Assembly: GCF_002245535.1 (NCBI RefSeq)
Contig: NZ_NKCN01000009.1
Span: 1-64,000, forward strand
From: Mycobacterium lehmannii
GTDB taxonomy: Bacteria > Actinomycetota > Actinomycetes > Mycobacteriales > Mycobacteriaceae
DNA length: 64,000 nucleotides
Direction of reading: 5' to 3'
Below, piece after piece: positions 1-7,519 of the stretch. A model generated the notes under the pieces. The model worked only from the letters and a program-made list of their open reading frames with translations. It had not been told where the DNA came from and searched no databases. Each line of letters opens with the position of its first letter. Position 1 is the first letter of the stretch. Both the position numbers and the translations under genes were made by a program.

Positions 1-73
1 TACGTACATGAGACTGCGCTACTACAGTCATAGATCTCACTCGTCCGTTCATTCTCACGCTGTACCTAGTCAC
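1..73 (-). CDS. Possible start of a minus-strand gene running off the left edge
   Basis: A GTG at 73 is preceded by a GGAGAG-type ribosome binding site 4-5 nt upstream and opens a frame of 24 codons that is still open at base 1. A same-direction promoter of the plasmid-wide type lies at 125-163. Its first ORF, a 17-codon frame starting with GTG at 123, ends in a TGA that overlaps this GTG. The product cannot be recognised from so few residues, and the gene may not be real. The context fits another transfer gene to the left on the circular plasmid. Confidence 0.25.
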   Translation of the reverse strand, partial: MTRYSVRMNGRVRSMTVVAQSHVR

Positions 74-110
74 GAACTCTCCACCCAAGCCCCAGTCGTC
101 AGCGTCAAAC

Positions 111-306
111 GTGTATAATACACAGCCCTACGCCCGCCCCTCACCACACACTGGCACCAATTCCTCACCACCACCCCCCTTGCAGCACACCCACTCCGCC
201 TCCGCTCCGCTCCCACCCAACAGACTTCCGGCACATTGGCACACGTTTGTGCAACACTCGGGTTCGGGCGCTGGCGCGCCCGAACCCCGGCCGCCTGACG
301 GCGGCC
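111..306. other. Candidate origin of transfer (oriT) upstream of the relaxase
   Basis: This gene-free stretch directly precedes a MobF relaxase, where oriT is usually found. It contains a 13-nt palindrome, GTGTATAATACAC (111-123). It also has a perfect 10-bp inverted repeat, 261-270 with 277-286 (GGTTCGGGCG, 6-nt loop), and a 7-bp hairpin, 289-295 with 300-306 (GGCCGCC, TGAC loop). MobF relaxases bind a hairpin and nick close to it. The nic site cannot be placed from sequence alone. No convincing ORF was seen here. Confidence 0.5.
125..163 (-). promoter_or_regulatory. Bipartite promoter, left-edge copy
   Basis: On the minus strand this reads GAATT-G-GTGC, 23 nt, then TAGGGC. The box, spacing and hexamer match the set described under the regulator at 23961. 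It points leftwards, away from the relaxase, and would transcribe off the window edge. Confidence 0.5.
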
Positions 307-343
307 TGTCCGGCTTGGTGAGGTGGTCGATCATGGTGCGGCC

Positions 344-3190
344 GTGCTGACGATCTCGCGGCTGTCGCGTTGGAGCATCAACTACTACAACGACACCGCC
401 AGCCAAGCCCGCCAAGCGGCGATGGACCGCCAGGCCGCGGGCGGCGGACTCGGCGAGTACTACTCCGAAGGTGACACCCGGGTCCCGACCTGGGTGGTGG
501 TCGGCGACAAGGCGGCAGTCGGGGCAGGCACCGGACTGGACGGGGCCGCCCTCGACGGCGGCTTTGCTGACACCCAGACCGCCGCCCGGTGGCTCGATGA
601 CGGAGTTGCCCCCAACGGGGCGTCGGGTCGAGCGTTCGGAACCAACGGGGTGCACGGATTTGACCTGATGTTCGCCGCCCCAAAAAGCGTGTCGCTGCTG
701 CGGTCGCTCACCGATGACGTGGCCGAGAAGGTCATGCAGAACGCCCACGTCAAAGCCGTCGAAGCGGCCATGACCTACCTGCATGAGCACGCCGGATACA
801 CACGCGTGCACAACCCGCTGACCAGCAACAAAGACCTACAACGGCTGCCCGGACTAGTGGCCATCGCCTACCAGCACGAGACGTCGCGGTGCGGTGATCC
901 CCACCTACACACCCACGTCATCGTGCCGAACCGCCAGGTCAGAGCCGACGGCAAGTTGGCGTCAATCGACTCCAAGTCGCTGTATCACGAAGCCAAGGCC
1001 GCCGGAATCATCTACCAGGCCACCCTGCGCCACGAGCTGCACGCCGAGCGAGGCTTCGAATGGCAGCACGTCGACGAGCACTCCGGAATGGCCGAGGTCG
1101 CCGGCGTGTCCAAGGACAGCATCAAGGCCTGGTCGCAGCGCTCCACCCGACTACGCGAATGGGCCAAAGACAACCTAGTAGTCGTCGACGGGGAACCCAC
1201 CGCCGCGCAGCTGGCGACCGCGCAAAAAGCGACCCGGCCGACCAAACCCGAAAATTTGGCGTGGGAGGATCTCAAAGCGATGTGGCGCGCCGATACGCGC
1301 GGTCTGACTCTGGAGCGCGATGCGCACTTCGCCGCACGCGACGAGCGCCGCCGCGCAGTGCGCACTCCCCTGGACCGGGCGCGCATCACGCGCATGGCCG
1401 CACGCATCGACAAGGCCGCGTTCACGCGCGCCGACATGGTCGAGATTGTCGGCGCGCAACTACCCGTCGACGTGCCCGGTGAACCGCGCGCGCTCATCGA
1501 GGCGTTCGTCGACGACGTGAGTGTGCGCATCAGCGCGCCGCGCGAACGCCACCACCGCGAAGGCCACGAAAAGTACACCGTCGACGCGATCATGATCGAG
1601 GAATCGCGCATCCTCGACATGGTCGACACCGCCGACAACCGCAGCAGACTCGATGTGCGTGCGACCGACCTCGGCGACCTCTCCCCCGACCAGGAACGCG
1701 CCATCCGCAACATCGCCGTCTCACCGTTTCTGGTACAGCCGTTGCAGGCGCCGGCTGGTGCCGGCAAAACACACTCGCTCAAAGCGCTGCGCGCCGCAGC
1801 GCACCGCGCGAACAAAGAGGTGCTCGTGTTGGCGCCCACCGGCAAAGCCGTTGACGAGGCGATGCAGGAAGAAGCCGGCGACCGCGGGCTGACCGTGGCC
1901 AAGGCGCTCAAACTCATTGAGGACAACACGCTGGCCATCGACCGACGCACCGTCGTCGTCGTCGACGAAGCCTCCATGGTCGGCACCCCCGAGCTGAAAA
2001 AACTACTGTCCTGCGCTGTGGCCGGGCACGCCAAGATGGTCCTCGTCGGCGACTCCTACCAGCTAGCGCCGGTGAAAGCCCGCGGCGGCATGTTCGAACA
2101 CCTATGCGGCGATCTGCCCTGGTCGCAGCGGCTCGGCGAAGTGTGGCGCATGCGCACCGCCGCAGAACGTGACGTCTCACTGGCGCTGCGCTCCGGTCAC
2201 GGCAACCGGCTACGCAAAGCCGTCGGCTGGTACCGAAACCACGGCCGCCTACACACCGGCGACCCGATCGCCATGGCCAACGACGCCGGCGACGCCTACC
2301 TGGCCGACCGCGCCGCCGGGAAAGACTCACTGATGGTGTGCGACTCCTGGGAGATGGCCGACGCACTGAACCTCCGCATCCACAAGGCTCTGGTCGGCGA
2401 CGGCCCCTCGGTGCGAGCCGCACGCGACCAGCGCATCGCCGTCGGCGACATCATCGTCAGCCGCGAAAACGACATCAGCATCACCGTGCGCCCCGGCGCC
2501 GAGCACCCCATCAGCCAGCCCGTCGACCAGGTCCGCAACGGCAACCGGTGGCGAGTCGCAGGCATCGACGAGAAAACCAACCGGGTCGCCGCCGAACGGC
2601 TCACCGACAAAGCCCGCGTCGTCTTCGAGGGCGACTACCTACGCGAAAACGTCACCCTTGGCTACGCCGTCACCGTGCACTCAGCCCAAGGGGTCACCGT
2701 CGGCAGCAAGACAACCCCCGGAGTGTGCCACTCCATCCTGTCGGACACCTCCAGCCGCGCCATGGCCTACGTCGGCATGACCCGAGCCAAAGACGAAAAC
2801 CACGCCTATATCTATCAGCGCATCACCGGGGAAGCCGACCACGAACACTCCCGCATCGTGTCCGGCACCGACATCCACGTCCTGCGCCGCGGCAACAAAT
2901 ACTCAGCCGCACACCACTTCCGCACCATCTTGGCCAACGACGACCGGCCCCGCACCATGCACACCGAAGCCGAACGCACCGAACGCCACCTCCTGCCCGA
3001 GCCCGTCGCCGACCTACTGGTCGCCCAAGAACACCGGCGCAGCGCTCGGCGCGCCGTGTGGCGCGAACACACCGCCGCCGGCCGCGCCGCGGCCGAGGCT
3101 TACGCGCGGATGGCCACCGTCGCGAAAGACATCGCCCAACGTGAACGCGATCGCGAACGTGGACGCGACATCGGCGGCCTTGAACTGTAG
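344..3190 (+). CDS. MobF-family conjugative relaxase with RecD-like helicase domain
   Basis: This is the enzyme that nicks oriT, stays covalently bound to the strand and unwinds it for transfer. The GTG at 344 is chosen because the resulting M-L-T-I-S N-terminus is the classical TrwC/TraI start; an in-frame GTG at 323 is less likely. The relaxase domain shows a YY pair near residues 14-15 (candidate catalytic Tyr), GFDLMFAAPKSVSLL near 105 and the metal-binding HLHTH near 187-191. The helicase half has Walker A APAGAGKTH near 468, Walker B VVVVDEASM near 536 and VTVHSAQGVTV near 776. At 948 aa the length is normal for a two-domain MobF enzyme. The family is certain; the specificity is not. 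Confidence 0.95.
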   Translation: MLTISRLSRWSINYYNDTASQARQAAMDRQAAGGGLGEYYSEGDTRVPTWVVVGDKAAVGAGTGLDGAALDGGFADTQTAARWLDDGVAPNGASGRAFGTNGVHGFDLMFAAPKSVSLLRSLTDDVAEKVMQNAHVKAVEAAMTYLHEHAGYTRVHNPLTSNKDLQRLPGLVAIAYQHETSRCGDPHLHTHVIVPNRQVRADGKLASIDSKSLYHEAKAAGIIYQATLRHELHAERGFEWQHVDEHSGMAEVAGVSKDSIKAWSQRSTRLREWAKDNLVVVDGEPTAAQLATAQKATRPTKPENLAWEDLKAMWRADTRGLTLERDAHFAARDERRRAVRTPLDRARITRMAARIDKAAFTRADMVEIVGAQLPVDVPGEPRALIEAFVDDVSVRISAPRERHHREGHEKYTVDAIMIEESRILDMVDTADNRSRLDVRATDLGDLSPDQERAIRNIAVSPFLVQPLQAPAGAGKTHSLKALRAAAHRANKEVLVLAPTGKAVDEAMQEEAGDRGLTVAKALKLIEDNTLAIDRRTVVVVDEASMVGTPELKKLLSCAVAGHAKMVLVGDSYQLAPVKARGGMFEHLCGDLPWSQRLGEVWRMRTAAERDVSLALRSGHGNRLRKAVGWYRNHGRLHTGDPIAMANDAGDAYLADRAAGKDSLMVCDSWEMADALNLRIHKALVGDGPSVRAARDQRIAVGDIIVSRENDISITVRPGAEHPISQPVDQVRNGNRWRVAGIDEKTNRVAAERLTDKARVVFEGDYLRENVTLGYAVTVHSAQGVTVGSKTTPGVCHSILSDTSSRAMAYVGMTRAKDENHAYIYQRITGEADHEHSRIVSGTDIHVLRRGNKYSAAHHFRTILANDDRPRTMHTEAERTERHLLPEPVADLLVAQEHRRSARRAVWREHTAAGRAAAEAYARMATVAKDIAQRERDRERGRDIGGLEL

Positions 3191-3220
3191 AACCGCACAC
3201 GAACAACTGCGAGGAGACAC

Positions 3221-3619
3221 ATGGACACCATCGTTTTCGGCACCGGTATGCCGTGCTTTCTGGCGTTCCTGGACCACCACATCGACGAAATCGTGGCGAC
3301 CTGGATGGAATTCGTTGAAACAGGGCAGGTTGTGCGCGCCCGCCATGAAAACCCCAGCCGCGACACCGTAGTCATCTTCCGGCCCGCCTCAATCGGAACC
3401 GTCGAATTCGTACCCAACGAGCCCGCCGGGCGCAAACTCATGGACCGCATGCTCTGGACCCCGCCGAACCTGATCGCACACCCCGACGCCGCCGACCTCC
3501 CGCCCGACAAAGCGCACTACTGGACGCTCAACCCGGTCGGCTTCAGCGCGCGATTCGAAACTCTGCCCGACGGCAGCCCAGGACTGATCCTGGGCCACTG
3601 GGAAGCAGGCCGCCTGTAA
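3221..3619 (+). CDS. Conserved small protein downstream of the relaxase (132 aa), unknown
   Basis: This begins with ATG after a good GAGGAG ribosome binding site, 30 nt after the relaxase stop, so it is probably co-transcribed with it. The product is soluble and acidic, rich in Pro and aromatic residues, with no membrane segment, signal peptide or recognisable catalytic motif. By position it could be an accessory transfer protein. I do not recognise the family. Confidence 0.75.
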   Translation: MDTIVFGTGMPCFLAFLDHHIDEIVATWMEFVETGQVVRARHENPSRDTVVIFRPASIGTVEFVPNEPAGRKLMDRMLWTPPNLIAHPDAADLPPDKAHYWTLNPVGFSARFETLPDGSPGLILGHWEAGRL

Positions 3620-3847
3620 CCAGCGTAAGTATCGCTCGGACAGGGCTGCTTGTTCAGTACGGTCCCCGGTGGCGCAGCCGCTCGTTTCCTCGGTGACCTG
3701 CCCGGCGTCCGATGCCGGGGAGCAAACCGATGGACGACCTCCTCGACGCGCGGGTCAATTGCCCGCCAGCTGCCGCCTCACCCGATACGATCGCCAGCCG
3801 AGAGGGGAATCAAGCAATTGGCTGGCTACGGGTACCGTCTCTGGGCG

Positions 3848-4990
3848 GTGGAACTGCACCACGGACTCAAACGCAAGCAGCACGCGTTCGGCGCAGCTCA
3901 ACTTCCCTACAAGAAGGAGGGGGACGACGTCGACGAGACGAGCACCGATGCAGTCCGCGAAGTCGACTACATCGCTGCGGCGAGGCGCGACGTAACTGCT
4001 GCCGCGCACCGAATCCACAATTTCGGCCTCACAAGAGGCGACGACGACGAGAGCGCGGCGGCTGCGCAGGGTACCTCGATTCGCTTTCTGTCAGCGGATC
4101 GTGACGAGAACGGGAGCCTGCGCCTCAGATTCGAATTCGGGGTTCGACACGCAGACGGGACGCTCATCGATCCCGAGGATCCCGACACCGCCGATATCGC
4201 GCTCAGAGGCAAGTCGACCTTGCACCCCTTCCGCGCAACACTGATCACTCGCCCTGACCTGACGCGTGGACTCCTGGCCGTCGAGGCGCGGGGCCGCAGC
4301 TGCCCCATGTCCTCGGTGATCCGCGGATTGAATGGCGTCAGCGAGGACAATTGGCGGCTTCGCCCGATCTCACACCTTGCCGGAGAAGCCGCGATGATCA
4401 CTTTCATAGGCCAGTCCGAGGTCAAGCGAGTCAGCTTTGATCAATGGAGCTATGAGGCCGACGGTGCGAGGGATCGCAAGGAAGTCTCGATGGCTGTGCT
4501 CACGGAGATCGAGGGAGAGGCTGTCAAGGAGCGGGTGAAACGGTGGGCCCGCGAGTACTTCGGCTTCCTCAAGGAGCATGTAACCGAGAAGGAAGTAGAA
4601 GAGGCCAACCTGCCGGACATGTCCAAGATGTCGACGGAGGAAAAGAAAGAGGTTCGACGGCAAATCCGGCAGAAACTAGAGGAAGAGAAGAGGCGGGCCC
4701 GTATCCAGCGCCGCCTCACGGGGCGCAAGGTCGCCCACGAAGAAGCGGACGTCCTCAAGCAGACGGTCTTCGCGAACCGGGAGGGCGACGTCGATATCGA
4801 TTTCACAGATGTCAGTGTCGAGTTGGATAATCACGGCGCGTCGAAGACATACAACCCGCTCAGCGATTTCGGACGTTTCACATATGGCATCAGCGACCGA
4901 TATCCGTCTGACGAGGAGTTTTATTCGTCGGCAGAGGGAACTGCATTGGACCTGTTGGATCAGGTGCAGGGACTACAACTGAACACGTAG
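3848..4990 (+). CDS. RexA-like cytoplasmic protein of a candidate two-gene phage-exclusion module
   Basis: I set the start at GTG 3848 because the upstream part of the open frame (from TTG 3650) has no domain-like character; the start remains uncertain. The middle of the protein (about residues 120-200) has a LLAVEARGR segment, then a MITFIGQSEVK strand. This layout resembles my recollection of lambda RexA, where a HFIGRTTVKV-type segment follows a FLFVEG segment. The C-terminal third has a strongly charged helix (about residues 261-291) and an acidic tail. Its partner, 25 nt downstream, is a four-helix membrane protein, as in RexA/RexB. What is seen is the gene pair and its topology; the Rex assignment is inference. 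Confidence 0.55.
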   Translation: MELHHGLKRKQHAFGAAQLPYKKEGDDVDETSTDAVREVDYIAAARRDVTAAAHRIHNFGLTRGDDDESAAAAQGTSIRFLSADRDENGSLRLRFEFGVRHADGTLIDPEDPDTADIALRGKSTLHPFRATLITRPDLTRGLLAVEARGRSCPMSSVIRGLNGVSEDNWRLRPISHLAGEAAMITFIGQSEVKRVSFDQWSYEADGARDRKEVSMAVLTEIEGEAVKERVKRWAREYFGFLKEHVTEKEVEEANLPDMSKMSTEEKKEVRRQIRQKLEEEKRRARIQRRLTGRKVAHEEADVLKQTVFANREGDVDIDFTDVSVELDNHGASKTYNPLSDFGRFTYGISDRYPSDEEFYSSAEGTALDLLDQVQGLQLNT

Positions 4991-5015
4991 GCTGGCGGTT
5001 CTAAAGGAGGGTTCC

Positions 5016-5582
5016 ATGCCGATCTCGATGATCCCGGACAGGCTGAGCCTTCGGACGGTCCGCGTAGACCATTGGCGGTCGCTCAATCACTACCGGACAG
5101 GGCACCGCGACACATACGCGATTGTCGTTATCTTCGGCACGCCCATCATCGCCGGCAGTCTCGCTATATTCCCTCTCCATCTCGTCATCACGACACCCGT
5201 CGCGCTGCTGCCTGCGGTGAGCCTTCTCGCCGGAGTACTGCTCGCCGCCGCCGGTCAGGTAATCACTCTGCGCGGACGCATCGCTGACTCCTTGACACTG
5301 TCATCCGATCAACGCGTCAGCGCATTCATCCGGGAGACGCTCAGCGGATTGCTACTTGCCGCTGTCGCAGCACTTTTCGACGCGTTGCTGCTCGGCGTTC
5401 TCGCCGTTGTCATGAGTGATGTGCAGCGGTGGTGGCACATCGCCCTGTCGGGCTTGATTGTTGCGGTCACCGTCTACCTGGCGATGATGTTCATCGTGAC
5501 TGCGCGGCGCTTGTACTCGACATATCTCGAAGTCTTTGAGGGTGGTTCACCACTGCCGAAGCCCCGCCGCACAAACTCCTGA
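5016..5582 (+). CDS. Four-helix membrane protein, RexB-like partner
   Basis: The ATG lies behind the strongest ribosome binding site of the region (AAAGGAGGG). The 188-aa product has four hydrophobic segments at about residues 34-53, 56-80, 111-132 and 141-162, with short polar ends. This is the topology of RexB-type ion-channel effectors and also of many small abortive-infection membrane proteins. It is tightly coupled to the preceding cytoplasmic protein, which suggests a sensor-effector pair that depolarises the membrane when triggered. It could instead be an unrelated membrane protein. No other motif is visible. Confidence 0.6.
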   Translation: MPISMIPDRLSLRTVRVDHWRSLNHYRTGHRDTYAIVVIFGTPIIAGSLAIFPLHLVITTPVALLPAVSLLAGVLLAAAGQVITLRGRIADSLTLSSDQRVSAFIRETLSGLLLAAVAALFDALLLGVLAVVMSDVQRWWHIALSGLIVAVTVYLAMMFIVTARRLYSTYLEVFEGGSPLPKPRRTNS

Positions 5583-5654
5583 GTCGGCGCTGCGGGCCGC
5601 GTGCCGCCGTGGTGTCGCCTTCGATGTGTGCCTGGCAGAGGGCGGTGTGACGAC

Positions 5655-7445
5655 GTGCCGAAGCCGATAAAAGTTGCGGGCCAGGTGGTGACACCGGAGA
5701 TCGCGCACACACCACTGCGTGCCCTCGTCCCTGGCCTCGACGATGTTGGCCCGGTGGCGATTCCATATGCGCGGCTGCCGCGAAGGGCTGCGACTGCGTT
5801 CGCCGCGCAGTACGAGCGGTGGTCGGACATTGCTGACCAGACCGTTGCTTCGCTGTGGGCGGGCGAGGCCACGATGGATGCGCTGGTGGCCGCTGCCAAA
5901 GAGGCGGTCGCCCGACATCGGGCCGCCGCAACCGGCGAACGAGTGGGGGCGGCCGCTGCCGTCGACCGACTCCTCGATGATCTTGACGAGCGCGATCGGG
6001 TTATGGTCTCGGCTCGGCTGTGGGCAGAGCCGCCGCGATCCCAGGGCATGGTGGCGCAGCGTCTCGGTGTGGCCAAGAGGTGGGTCGGCCGCCACCAGCC
6101 CCGGGCCCTGGCGAGGTTCGCGGAACTGCTCGCCGAGCCCGTCCACCACGAAGTCAGCGAGCACGCCGCCGCGCTTGGTCGCCGTCTCGGCCCTTATGTA
6201 CCGGCGGACGTTGTTCCCGCAGAACTGTCTGGTCTTGACGTTGACCCGACGAGTGAGGCCGCGCAAGTACTGTTGCACCTGGCGGGCCCGTATACGGGGC
6301 GCGGCGACTGGTTTGAGAACACGACAACCGGCGGGGCCCAACAGGTTGGGGCCGCCGTCGCCGCCGTCTTTGATCGCAGTCCCGCATCGTCTACGGAGTC
6401 GCTGTTGCATGCCCTCGTCGTGGAAGGTATGCCGCTGGCCGTCGCGTACACCTACATACGTTCCCGACAGGATTTGCGCTGCTTCGGTGATGTGTGGGTG
6501 CGGTGGGGTGATTCTGCAGCCAGTCGGGCTGAAGCAGTCCTGCACGTGCGAGGTGCGCCTGCGACCCCGGAGGAAATCGTCGCCGCCATCGGCGCCGGCC
6601 CCACAAACTTGAATGCTGTACGCGAAGCGTTGCGTCGCGACGAGCGATTCGTGCGTGCCAGCGTGCAGACCTGGGGTCTGCGCGCCTGGGGGATTGAGCA
6701 GTACGCCGGCAGCATTCCCGAGGAAATGGCCGCCCGCATCGACACGGCAGGCGGAACGATGAGGGTCGATGAGCTGATCGCTGACATACGGTCACGCTTC
6801 CCCGACGTGGCAGAGAGCTCCATCAGAACCAACATCACCAGTCTTGCGTTCATCACCGACGGCACCACGGTTCGGCGGCGAACCGACACCGACGAATGGC
6901 CGCCGATTCCTCATCTGCGTCACGCGCGGGGAGCTTTCCGCAACGGCCACAAGGAAATACGGTTGGCAATGCCGGTCAACGCCGACGTGCTACGCGGGTC
7001 GGGACAGCCGATCCATCCCGCAATAGCCGCCGCTTTGGGCGTCACCCCGGGGCAGCGTCGCCTTTTCTCCAACCCTCACGGACCGCTGCCGGTGATCTGG
7101 CGGCTGTTCTCGACAAACGGACCCAGCATCGGCTCCGTGCGGGCACCAGCCAAAGCCCTCGACGCTGACCCAACCGACACCCTCGTTCTGGTCTTCAATG
7201 TTGATGCAGAGTCGGTCGAGGTGGAACGAATCGGCGCAGAAATAACTGGGGTCGAGCGGCTGAGCCGACTACTCGGTCACGCGGTTCGCGTTCCGGCCGC
7301 GGCACTCGCCGCGAGTCTGGGAAGCCGCCGGGCCGACGTCGCCGCAGCAGTGTTGCGCGCGCGCGGTGACGGCGACCTCGCCGACCTGATCGAAAAACGA
7401 ACGGGCGCGGAGACCGCACAAGTTGAGCGCAGCAGTGGTGACTAG
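5655..7445 (+). CDS. Sigma-like / winged-helix protein linked to the type III R-M locus
   Basis: The GTG at 5655 follows a GAGGGCGG site and is preferred over GTG 5601. About residues 105-155 resemble a sigma-70 region 4 or LuxR-type HTH (LDERDRVMV, then a VAQRLGVAKRWVGRHQ recognition helix). Two further winged-helix-like stretches follow: TPEEIVAAIGA, similar to HARE-HTH, and MRVDELIADIRSRFP. The rest is alpha-helical and unassigned. The gene converges on the restriction subunit, with 74 nt between their ends. A DNA-binding regulator or accessory subunit of the neighbouring system is the natural reading, but no direct function is shown. Confidence 0.6.
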   Translation: MPKPIKVAGQVVTPEIAHTPLRALVPGLDDVGPVAIPYARLPRRAATAFAAQYERWSDIADQTVASLWAGEATMDALVAAAKEAVARHRAAATGERVGAAAAVDRLLDDLDERDRVMVSARLWAEPPRSQGMVAQRLGVAKRWVGRHQPRALARFAELLAEPVHHEVSEHAAALGRRLGPYVPADVVPAELSGLDVDPTSEAAQVLLHLAGPYTGRGDWFENTTTGGAQQVGAAVAAVFDRSPASSTESLLHALVVEGMPLAVAYTYIRSRQDLRCFGDVWVRWGDSAASRAEAVLHVRGAPATPEEIVAAIGAGPTNLNAVREALRRDERFVRASVQTWGLRAWGIEQYAGSIPEEMAARIDTAGGTMRVDELIADIRSRFPDVAESSIRTNITSLAFITDGTTVRRRTDTDEWPPIPHLRHARGAFRNGHKEIRLAMPVNADVLRGSGQPIHPAIAAALGVTPGQRRLFSNPHGPLPVIWRLFSTNGPSIGSVRAPAKALDADPTDTLVLVFNVDAESVEVERIGAEITGVERLSRLLGHAVRVPAAALAASLGSRRADVAAAVLRARGDGDLADLIEKRTGAETAQVERSSGD

Positions 7446-7519
7446 CATTAGCAATTAGCGCGCCCCGCGGCGCGCTCGGATCGGGGTGCTGATGGTCGCC
7501 GCGACCCATGCTCAGCTCG

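Noticed and set aside
128..811. 227-aa minus-strand frame at the left end
   Set aside because: It overlaps the relaxase N-terminus and the candidate oriT, is antisense to a clear MobF domain, and has no motif.
3650..3847. N-terminal extension of the RexA-like frame from TTG 3650
   Set aside because: Arg/Ser-rich with no domain character and no ribosome binding site; more likely untranslated leader.
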